Shown here one piece after another: positions 1-6,630 of a stretch of DNA of 20,165 nt. The translations under genes and the position numbers were made by a program. The notes beneath the pieces are model-generated. The model was not told where the DNA came from. It did not search any database and saw nothing but the letters and a program-made list of their open reading frames with translations. Position 1 is the stretch's first letter. Each line of letters begins with the position of its first letter. The DNA is from Baffinella frigidus (lineage: Eukaryota; Cryptophyceae; Cryptomonadales; Baffinellaceae): positions 470,206 to 490,370 of the forward strand of contig MU646378.1 in NCBI GenBank assembly GCA_026770585.1, in the 5' to 3' direction.

Positions 1-130
1 CTCCACGCCAGACTCTTGGAGGGGGTTGCCAAAAGTCAATTTCCCCTCAAGGCAGTGGTTTTCAAAAGTCAAAGAACACATCCTGTGGTGTTTTAAAAAA
101 TTCAACCCCCGCCTCCAATCTGGCGTGGCT
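1..130. repeat. Hairpin element with about 26-bp inverted arms
   Basis: Positions 3-28 (beginning CCACGCCAGACTC) are inverted and nearly repeated at 103-128 (ending AATCTGGCGTGG). The loop holds two direct copies of an AAAAGTCAA motif. The layout matches the other MITE-like hairpins here. The left edge touches the window boundary, so no target duplication can be judged. Confidence 0.6.
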
Positions 131-185
131 CGCACGAACCCTGGAACCTGGACCCTACACCCTGAACCCTTGCCTACAGCGAACC
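120..185. repeat. Degenerate telomere-like heptamers (CCCTAAA type)
   Basis: Loosely spaced CCCTGAA, ACCCTAC and CCCTGAACCC words are decayed versions of CCCTAAA. They look interstitial. Nothing coding is visible between here and the palindrome at 291-318. Confidence 0.45.
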
Positions 186-290
186 TACAACTGCGACCCT
201 CCCCGCAACCAAAACACGTGTTTGGATCACTCATCCCCAGGCTCGAAAGTAAGAAAAAGAAAAAAAAGAAGGCAGTCATGGTGTGTATTG

Positions 291-318
291 CCGCTCACCC
301 CTGGGCCGGGGTGAGCGG
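291..318. repeat. Short perfect palindrome
   Basis: CCGCTCACCCC followed by its reverse complement GGGGTGAGCGG around a short centre. It lies in non-coding sequence next to an A-rich tract. No function can be assigned. Confidence 0.6.
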
Positions 319-407
319 CCCAATCTCCCAGCTCCCAAGATTTATCGGAGAAGTAGCCGTTTCGCGGATGCTGCGCGGCAGCGGCAGCGGTGCGACATGG
401 TGCACAC

Positions 408-546
408 TTATCCGGGGAAACCTATTTTTCTTTAGTTGATGGCAAGGAAAATTACTACACAATTCGTTCTTATTAGTAATATTAAAGCATTTATGTAGTA
501 ATTTTCCTTGCCATCAAACTAAAGAAAAATAGGTTTCCCCGGATAA
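408..546. mobile_element. MITE-like perfect hairpin, TTATC...GATAA ends, ACAC target duplication
   Basis: The arms starting TTATCCGGGGAAACC at 408 and ending GGATAA at 546 are inverted copies almost to the centre, so the element is one long stem. ACAC flanks both sides (404-407 and 547-550), which fits a 4-bp target duplication. The inner arms carry the TTACTACA / TGTAGTAA motif shared with other hairpins here. There is no coding capacity, so it would be non-autonomous. Confidence 0.75.
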
Positions 547-620
547 ACACGCAGTCACGGATGCATGCACAGCGTACACCGCCCCAGTGAACCCCTTGCA
601 GGCACCCCGCCAGTCTGGGG

Positions 621-1140
621 CGCAGGGTGCTGTGGTTTCAGGGGTTGGTGTCCCACCAGCCACCAGAAGAGAACCAGATCGGGATATGCCACCTGCCGTA
701 AATTTCCCCAGAGATAAACCCTGAGGGTTTATCTCGGGTGGCACAATTCACTCACCCCCAACCCGATTTGGTTCTCTTCCGATTGCTGTGGCAGGGTGCA
801 GTTTCAGGGGTTGGTGTTCCCACCAGCCACCCGAAGTTTACCAGAACGGGACATGCCACCTGTAATACATTTTACCAAGGACTAAGGGCTCAAGCCTTTG
901 GTCCTTGGGGGGGGGGGGTTGCGCAACTCCACCCCGATCTGTTTCACTTCGGGTTGCTGTGGCAGGGTGCAGTTTCAGGGGTTGGTGCTCGGCGGCCAGC
1001 CCACCACCAGCCGGAAGAAGAGAACCACATCAGGATGACGAGGTTTGTGGTGAAACCCCCTGCAGAATAAAGGCTGGTCCTTTAGTCTGCAGGGGAAATC
1101 AACTTTTGCGATCGTTCGATTTGGTGGCTGGTGGAGGGGT
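621..1140. repeat. Three tandem units of about 170 bp, each with a nested hairpin
   Basis: Units begin with GCAGGGTGC near 621, 790 and 961, followed by TTTCAGGGGTTGGTG. In the first two units, outer arms such as GAAGAGAACCAGATCGGG (about 667) pair with CCCGATTTGGTTCTCTTCC (about 762). At the same place in each unit sits an inner palindrome of a different sequence: about 699-733, 866-903 and 1056-1095. This is non-coding, probably inside or beyond the 3' part of the left-hand gene. Confidence 0.6.
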
Positions 1141-1158
1141 TGGTGTTCGGCGATGCAC

Positions 1159-1188
1159 CTTCACGGAACTCCTCGACCATCTTCGTGT
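1159..1188 (-). pseudogene. Partial copy of the 1325-1377 exon with donor border
   Basis: On the minus strand this repeats the ACGAAGATGGTCGAG core and the end of the exon at 1325-1377, and continues into a GT just as the exon does. The copy starts inside the exon and has no acceptor. The downstream words (GGTGTTCGGC on the plus strand) are also partly shared with the exon's flank. Confidence 0.55.
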
Positions 1189-1189
1189 G

Positions 1190-1270
1190 TGACTCTGGTG
1201 CTGGTTTGCGTCTCTTGATTGGTGCCACAGGTCGTCGGAATCCGACGACCTCCAGTACAAATCAAGGGGA
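1190..1270. repeat. Nested palindrome
   Basis: AGGTCGTCGG is followed by its inverted copy CCGACGACCT, and an outer pair TTGATT / AATCAA surrounds it. It lies between an exon and its decayed copy. Confidence 0.5.
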
Positions 1271-1324
1271 TTGAAAACGACGATTTGCTCCCCATCCGAG
1301 GGCAGGTGGGAATCGGCGGCACAC

Positions 1325-1377
1325 CTTCAAGGAGCTGCTCGACCATCTTCGTGTAGCGCTGGTACAAGTCGTAGTTG
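1325..1377 (-). CDS. Putative internal exon of a second minus-strand gene (unknown protein)
   Basis: On the minus strand a pyrimidine-rich tract ends in CAG at 1378-1380. Then 53 bp follow that read NYDLYQRYTKMVEQLLE in one frame, ending at GAAG|GTGTGC. The exon enters with one base of a split codon (phase 2) and leaves with one base (phase 1). The peptide is charged and helix-like, with G/C-ending codons like the confirmed exons. A decayed copy lies at 1159-1188, a pattern seen for most exons of the gene to the right. I do not recognise the family. The exon call rests on splice borders and composition only. Confidence 0.5.
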
Positions 1378-1677
1378 CTGCGCCGAGACGAGGAGAGGGT
1401 GTGAGCGCGCGGAGTGAGGGGAGTGGCAGGGGTCTGAGGCAGCGTCGCCGGATTCGACAGCAGTTGTGCGGAGTCGGGGAATAAATGGTTCAGGGGATGT
1501 GGGGTGTGGAGACCTTAGAGGTTGTTCTTCCCCCTCCCCTATAGAGACATACGCGGCGGAGTTGTCCCTGTTAAAAGTCTGCAGCGCGCCTGTGAAGGCA
1601 GGCGACGAAAAGAATAATTCCAACCTGCCAGATTCATCAAATGGGCTGGTTAGGCAACGCACCCTTCATGGCGATCC

Positions 1678-1905
1678 TCATCCCTCGCTTGCGCTTGGGG
1701 GACACGGAAGAAGCGGGGGGGCGGAGGGAGTGTACTGTTCTAGCAGCTCGTCGCTTGTCAATTCCGCCTCCCTCTCCCCGCCCTCCACCACTTCGTCCCC
1801 AACTTGAGGCGCATCGGAGAGGCCTGATCCCAAAGCCTTGGACATGTGCGCTGCAAGGTCGTTCTCCACCGCTGCGGCGGCACCAATGGGCTCCAAATCT
1901 GCCAT
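1678..1905 (-). CDS. Putative first coding exon of the second gene (unknown acidic protein)
   Basis: An ATG at 1905 follows an in-frame TGA immediately upstream. It opens an acidic 75-residue frame starting MADLEPIGAAAAVEND, with a later ELTSDELLEQY segment and a stop at 1678. After a run of seven C's (minus strand, about 1715-1721) another frame reads on as SPKRKRGMR, which looks like a nuclear localisation signal, towards a GG|GTGCGT donor at 1662-1663. Either the exon ends earlier, or there is a homopolymer indel or a true frameshift. The phase at 1663 fits the exon at 1325-1377 only in the third frame, so the link between the two exons is unproven. I do not recognise the protein. Confidence 0.4.
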   Translation of the reverse strand: MADLEPIGAAAAVENDLAAHMSKALGSGLSDAPQVGDEVVEGGEREAELTSDELLEQYTPSAPPLLPCPPSASEG

Positions 1906-2084
1906 TCAGCAGCGAGTGTCCGCAGCCCAGCACACCAACGGTCCTTCTTCCTGCGACCCACTAGCGACCGCCACCAGCCCTCACAGCGAGACCAAATGCC
2001 TGATTTCGAGACGTGTGATCCAGGCACATTTAGGGCTTTAAAACATTGTATCCCGGGGTGTCACGTCCAAAATATGTAAACAAA

Positions 2085-2153
2085 AGAGTTTACTACACGC
2101 GACTGGGATCACGTGACTGGTCACGTCCTCCCTGTAGCGTGTAGTAAACTCGA
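2085..2153. mobile_element. Small hairpin element with TTTACTACACGC / GCGTGTAGTAAA arms
   Basis: GAGTTTACTACACGC (about 2086-2100) is inverted at about 2137-2151. The loop contains a second, imperfect inverted pair built on CACGTGAC / GTCACGTC. The arms match the GTAGTAAA core of the larger hairpins at 408-546, 8612-8750, 15805-15950 and 16253-16392. Confidence 0.6.
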
Positions 2154-2154
2154 G

Positions 2155-2640
2155 AAAAGAGTCGTACGAAAAACAAATAAATAGGCGTTGGGTCCTGGTC
2201 AAGGACGACATCTGTCAAGGACACCTGGTCGCGTCCGGAGCCTGGTACACACTTTTAAAAATATATCGTTTTTGTCAGCGGGGTCTTTTCGACCCCGCTG
2301 ACCCCTGAAATCCAAGATCTGAGAATCGAGGATTTGGTCTTACCGTGAGGGTGAGTGGCGCTATTTAAATTTTAGCCAACTTCCACCCTCTTATTTTGGT
2401 CGACTGCCTTATTCAAGGCGAAATACATGGTCGCGTCCTTGAAAAACCAAACTTTCGTGTTGAAAGACGTGGCAAACTGGTCAAAAACATCCGATGTTTT
2501 TTGGTGCTTGAAAAGGGGGGAAAGGGAGGGGAACGGCCGGACCTGAGTAGGATCCTAGGTGGGGTCGACTAGGATCCTAGGTCGAGGAGCTCACCCGTAG
2601 ATTACGAGCTCGTACTCCCAACTCCTCAAGAGTGAGGTGG
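2155..2640. repeat. Non-coding stretch with small palindromes
   Basis: About 2275-2302 is a perfect hairpin (GTCAGCGGGGTC and its inverse). At about 2549-2581 the palindrome-like word TAGGATCCTAGGT occurs twice in direct orientation. No ORF with believable codon use or splice borders was found. Confidence 0.5.
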
Positions 2641-2799
2641 GTTGTGGCCTTCGATGTGAGTGTAAATCAAAGCACCAAAGTGATTACAAAGCACCACCAA
2701 AGCACCGGAGTGTGTTGGTCCATGGAAAAGTCACATCTCCCCTTGGTTGGTCCTGCTGTGTGTGCGAGTATCGGATGGTTCGTTCCCTCTTCTCAAGCC

Positions 2800-3095
2800 T
2801 CTGCACTGGAGAGCTAAACGCGATCCGACAGCAAAAATGCTTTCTCTGCAGATCCCTTCTATGGAACGGCGTGTCGTTGGGCTATGTTGGGAGAAATTAA
2901 AACCTGAAGGACCCAAAGGATCCTCAAACGCCCGATGTGGATACGAGGCTCGTACCCTTTAGCCGGTTTCTGTCTGCGATCCTCTGCACCGGGGGCCCGG
3001 ATGTGATCCGGAAGGAAGCATGGCTTTTCTGCAGATAAGTTCCAGTGTCCGCCTATGTTGGGAGCTCGAAGAGAGAAGAATCTGAAGAACCCAAA
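2800..3095. repeat. Dispersed repeat, two diverged copies
   Basis: Copies at about 2815-2915 and 2955-3095 share a GCGATCC ... TTTCTGCAGAT ... CCTATGTTGGGAG ... GAACCCAAAG layout. Related copies lie at about 4135-4220, 5285-5430 and, inverted, 6000-6105. Small ORFs here change frame between copies, so I treat it as a non-coding repeat of unknown class. Confidence 0.55.
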
Positions 3096-3124
3096 GTGGC
3101 ATGAAAAAAGAAAAGAAAAAAACT

Positions 3125-3560
3125 CATCCCTCAAGCGGCTCATCCCTGAAGCAGCAGCTCCGTGCTACAGAGGTACCTCGCTGATTACTGAATTTATTCA
3201 AGAGGTTTTGCCGTTATTGCCTAACCCGTGCCATTACCAGACTATGATCGGTCCATTTTATACCCCGCTCAGTCGCTCGTAAGAAATTGCCACCCCCTAG
3301 GACCCCACTACTGCAAAGCCACAGAGGACTTCTCAAATTCTTGGACACGACACTAAAATTATTTGTAGGTTACCTTTTGACGAATTTTGGTTACGTCGTG
3401 GGGGAGAAACTGCCTTTTGAGGGGGAAATGGCTCCAAAGTAGCGGACACCAGATTGCTGATTACTGAATTTATTAAAGAGGTTCCGCCGTTATTGCCTAA
3501 CCCGTGCCTTAACCAGACTATGATCGGTCCATGTTATACCCCGCTCAGTCTGTCTCCGAG
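3125..3560. repeat. Direct repeat pair around a 170-bp spacer
   Basis: About 3179-3270 and 3455-3550 share CTGATTACTGAATTTATT, GCCGTTATTGCCTAACCCG and CAGACTATGATCGGTCCAT. The left part (3130-3180, AAGCGGCTCATCCCTGAAG) recurs at 3988-4045. I see nothing coding in the spacer 3280-3450. Confidence 0.6.
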
Positions 3561-3985
3561 GGACGCTCCCCGAAGATTGGCGCAGATGAAGTAAACGACC
3601 AAGAAGAAGGAGAGGTCTGATAGGTCCGCGATGATTAACAGACCTACTGCTCCGAACATATCGATATAGACCTATCATTCCGGGTAGTTCTTGAAAAGGG
3701 AGGAGTCGGGTTGGTTAACCGACAGAGTGTCCGCTACGTTTTTACCGCACCCGCCCGGGATACCGAAAGGGCTACGTTTTCACGAAGGACATTCGTGAAA
3801 CGTTGCGTTTTTTACACGAAGAAACAAAATTTAAGATTAGTGTCCGAAATGACCAGAAAACATCTTTATCTCGAAAAAAGTGCCCGCGTAAACGTGAAAC
3901 GTTGCGAAAGTGTGTGTCTGCGAAGACCCAATATGGTGTTCAAAAGGATCAGATTCTGTAGCCCTTTTCGCCTCCGGGCGCGGGC
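3560..3985. other. Non-coding stretch with a small hairpin
   Basis: A 28-bp hairpin at about 3773-3800 (CGTTTTCACGAA and its near inverse) is followed by a second CGTGAAACGTTGCG copy near 3893. The 141-codon plus-strand frame crossing this interval shows no domain and runs into the dispersed repeat at 3988, so I do not call it a gene. Confidence 0.4.
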
Positions 3986-4037
3986 CCTGAAGCGGCTCAT
4001 CCCTGAAGCAGCAGCTCCGTGCTACAGAGGTACCTCG

Positions 4038-4137
4038 CTCATAAGAAACCGCCACCCCCTAGGGCCCTACAGTAGGGCTATGCCCAGGGCCCTATGGTGG
4101 TCCTGGCCTCCTAGAGGGGGGGGCGATTTCTTGTGAG
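4038..4137. mobile_element. Hairpin element, CTCATAAGAAACCGCC arms
   Basis: CTCATAAGAAACCGCCACCCC at the left is inverted, with mismatches, at the right end (GGGGGCGATTTCTTGTGAG). The centre is rich in CCCTA / TAGGG words. A left arm alone recurs at about 3279-3300. Confidence 0.55.
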
Positions 4138-4270
4138 CGCTTTCTCTGCAGTCCTTTCTACGAAAGGGCGTGTCGTTGGCATATGTTGGGAGCATTTAAA
4201 ACCTAAAAGACCTAAAGGAGGTACCCCCTGTAGAGGCAAGGCGGGGACGGATCACTAGACCGCCCCCCTC

Positions 4271-4449
4271 GTAGAGCGTGTGCGGTAATTGTTGTCCGTT
4301 TTGGACGTGCGGTTTTCCGGTTTTCCGGTTTTCGTTTGTACCAGAAGTGTCCATTTAAAATGTTTTACGACCTTGACAACATTTTTTAAAAACGGAAAAC
4401 CGGAGAACCGCAAGTCCAAAATGGACAACAATTACCGCAACCGCTCTAG
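4271..4449. mobile_element. MITE-like element, GTAGAGCG ends, about 55-bp inverted repeats
   Basis: The left arm GTAGAGCGTGTGCGGTAATT (4271 onward) plus a TTTTCCGG-rich part is inverted at about 4396-4449. A second copy is at 15989-16189. The unique centre (GTACCAGAAGTGTCC) is the reverse complement of that copy's centre, so the two elements lie in opposite orientation. No ORF and no clear target duplication. Confidence 0.75.
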
Positions 4450-4489
4450 TGAGGTCACCCACCGGTTGTAAGGTGGCCCTGGGCTCATG

Positions 4490-4560
4490 GGCATAGGCCT
4501 ACCGTAGGCTCCTACGGGTTGGTGAATCTCATTTTCAAGTAACCCCTGTGATGACACCTC
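4490..4560. repeat. Short CCTACCGTAGG palindrome region
   Basis: GGCCTACCGTAGGCTCC carries the near-palindromic CCTACGGTAGG-type core that recurs in two hairpin families here. The rest up to the CT tract at 4650 holds nothing I can support. Confidence 0.35.
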
Positions 4561-4649
4561 CGCCATCTTTCCTTTGAAGTGGCGTTTTGATCGTTTGGAA
4601 GAGAATGCATCGTGGCCATGCAGATTACGATCCGTAATAATCGCACTGT

Positions 4650-4699
4650 TCTCTCTCTCTCTCTCTCTCTTTCTTTCTCTCTTTCTTTTTCTCTCTCCT

Positions 4700-4788
<89 letters not shown>

Positions 4789-4798
4789 TTCTCTCTCT
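4650..4798. repeat. CT dinucleotide microsatellite
   Basis: About 150 bp of CT units with scattered TTT interruptions. Low-complexity Ser/Leu frames across it are artefacts. Confidence 0.95.
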
Positions 4799-4933
4799 AT
4801 ATTGCCAACCTCCGATGTTTCACTATGTTAAATGCGATCAGCAACCCCTCGTACAAAGCAACGAGCACCAAACCACGAAAAAAGATTTCACTGAGGGCGG
4901 GTGATGAGCGATAAAACGCAGTTTCCCCCAAAC

Positions 4934-5052
4934 TCATAGGGTAACATCCTGAAAACAAGGTAGCTAGGCCTACTATACCCCCCTAGGACCTAATGTTTCA
5001 TAGGACCCCCCCCGTAGGCTTAACTTCCCGCTTTTCAGGACGTTACCCTATG
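4934..5052. mobile_element. Hairpin element, CATAGGGTAAC...GTTACCCTATG ends
   Basis: CATAGGGTAACATCCTGAAAA at the left is inverted as TTTTCAGGACGTTACCCTATG at the right. The centre carries CCTAGGACC and TAGGCCTACTA words. Relatives lie at about 8494-8567 (left half only), 11009-11162, 14895-15065 and 15171-15330. Confidence 0.75.
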
Positions 5053-5285
5053 AAGACAGCCTCAGGGCGGTTGAAGTCGCTGAGATAGGAGCCGAATGGC
5101 ACGCGCGTCCCTTATCCCTTAGGTGGCGGACGGGCGAATATTCGCCCTAACTCGCTCTAGGCAGGTCCTAGTGCCCTACCGTAGGGCGTATGAGCCTGCT
5201 CGCCACTTCAAGGATATCGCAGGACACTCAGGGGATACAGTTCCGTGTAGGATGGCCGGAGGCATCACGTCCACTCGATGAGGAC
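5053..5285. other. Non-coding interval
   Basis: It holds a GGGCGAATATTCGCCC palindrome near 5131 and a CCCTACCGTAGGG palindrome near 5173. I find no other supported feature. Confidence 0.4.
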
Positions 5286-5430
5286 ACCCTTTAGCCGGTT
5301 TCTGCTGCGATCCTCTGCACCGGGGGGCCTGATGTGATCCGAAAGGATGCATGGCTTTTCTGCAGATAAGTTCCAGTGTCCGCCTATGTTGGGAGCTCGA
5401 AGAACCTAAAGGACCTAAAGGACCACTAGA
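5285..5430. repeat. Dispersed repeat copy (also at 2955-3095)
   Basis: The segment from TTTAGCCGGTTTCTG through GCATGGCTTTTCTGCAGATA and CCTATGTTGGGAGCTCGAAG closely matches 2955-3070. It ends in tandem GGACCTAAA words. Confidence 0.65.
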
Positions 5431-5940
5431 AGTAGACAAGGGCCGCAGGTGCCATCCTACACGGGACTGTACCCCCATAAATACATCACTCCGCTCGCCC
5501 CTCACCAGCTGACTATTGGAGCCATTGCCCTGTGGACTATTGGAGCCATTTCCCCTCCCACAAAACACACCACACCGCGAGTGTGGGCATCTAGGCTCTA
5601 AGGGCACTCAAGGACACAAGGTTATGCGGGCGCCACAGTGGATTCACTTAGGCCTCAGAAGTAGATTCATTTAAGCGAGTTGACTGGAAACTCCGGTCCT
5701 TCTAAGAGAGAGTTGAGTGGAGAGCGAGCGTGTCGAGCCTCGGACGCATCGAGTCTCTTCGTCGTCGAAAGTTTCAATTAAAACCACGCCATCTCTCCCA
5801 CCACTCGGGAGGCTACGAAACGCATTGCCCACGGATATCAGGGGAGGGACGTGACTTTTTCAACATACACTGAAGAAAAGGATCCAATTCCCGTTCAAAA
5901 GTGTTCCCTGTAGCCTTTTGAGTGGTAGGGGCCCCTTTTA
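5431..5940. other. Intergenic stretch, nothing coding seen
   Basis: It contains a short direct repeat near 5511-5550 (GACTATTGGAGCCATT twice). A minus-strand frame crosses part of it but mostly translates the dispersed repeat and has no splice-supported or domain evidence. Confidence 0.4.
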
Positions 5941-5943
5941 CAT

Positions 5944-6012
5944 CTAGAGCTTCTTCTCATTCGGGGCCCCTTTTACATCTAGAGCTCCTTCTCGACCCCG
6001 TTGGGGTTCCAA
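5944..6012 (-). pseudogene. Two decayed copies of the terminal exon E13
   Basis: At 5979-6012 the minus strand reads WNPNGVEKEL followed by TAG, a near copy of the last residues and stop of E13. A shorter copy at about 5944-5960 repeats only the end and stop. Both are downstream of the real stop, within the presumed 3' UTR or flank. The repeated plus-strand spacer GGGGCCCCTTTTACATCTAG shows that the unit duplicated in tandem. Confidence 0.65.
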
Positions 6013-6105
6013 GACCCTTTAGGTCCGTTAGGTTCTTCGAGCTCCCAACATAGGCGGACACCGGAACTGGTTCGGTAGAAAGGCCATGCTTCCTTTCGGA
6101 TCCCA
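6000..6105. repeat. Inverted copy of the dispersed repeat
   Basis: Reverse complement of the 3000-3095 / 5340-5430 repeat: CTTTAGGTCC, GAGCTCCCAACATAGGCGG and CATGCTTCCTTTCGGATC. It lies between the E13 stop and its decayed copy, so the mature 3' UTR may contain it. Confidence 0.6.
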
Positions 6106-6109
6106 TCAT

Positions 6110-6166
6110 CTAGAGCTCCTTCTTGACCGTGTTGGGGTTCCATTTCCCATCCGGGAACGAAAACAC
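6110..6166 (-). CDS. Exon E13, terminal, with stop codon
   Basis: The acceptor GTGGCAG ends at 6167. The exon continues E12 in phase 0 as VFSFPDGKWNPNTVKKEL followed by TAG at 6110-6112. In the family the QSV of E12 is normally followed by a short hydrophobic stretch ending in P, which VFSFP fits. The last four residues, KKEL, resemble the KDEL class of ER-retention signals, but this is only a resemblance. Two decayed copies follow at 5944-6012. Confidence 0.8.
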   Translation of the reverse strand: MFSFPDGKWNPNTVKKEL

Positions 6167-6566
6167 CTGCCACACGAGGCGGATCCAGCACCCACTTTAA
6201 AACCCGTGGAGCTGTACAAGTTGGGCAGGTGTAGTAAGTTTCATATGTTTGGTCACGTGGCTACACGCTTTCCGTATGGCCACGTGACAAACTCCGTACA
6301 AAACGCCTACAATCGACGTTTTAAAAGGGTGCTGGGGTAGCCTCGTGTGGTGGGAGGAGGTCGTGCAGGGTTTATGGAATATGGTTTGGGGACTTAGGGT
6401 CCAGGGTTTAGGATATAGGGTTCAGGGTTTCGCCTGACGCTGCTTGTTTACAGATGGAGACGGTCGCGGTCGTGCAAACAGGTTACATGCACACCTCCTT
6501 CTCGTGTGTGCTGACAGCCGATTCGTTGGCTGATTCACCACCCATGTCTCTGTCTCTGTCTCTGTC

Positions 6567-6630
<64 letters not shown>

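Noticed and set aside
4574-4914. Ser/Leu-rich and Phe-rich frames
   Set aside because: CT microsatellite translation.
5176-5607. A 143-codon minus-strand frame
   Set aside because: Mostly a dispersed repeat also present at 2955-3095 and 6000-6105, where the frame is broken; no splice or domain support.
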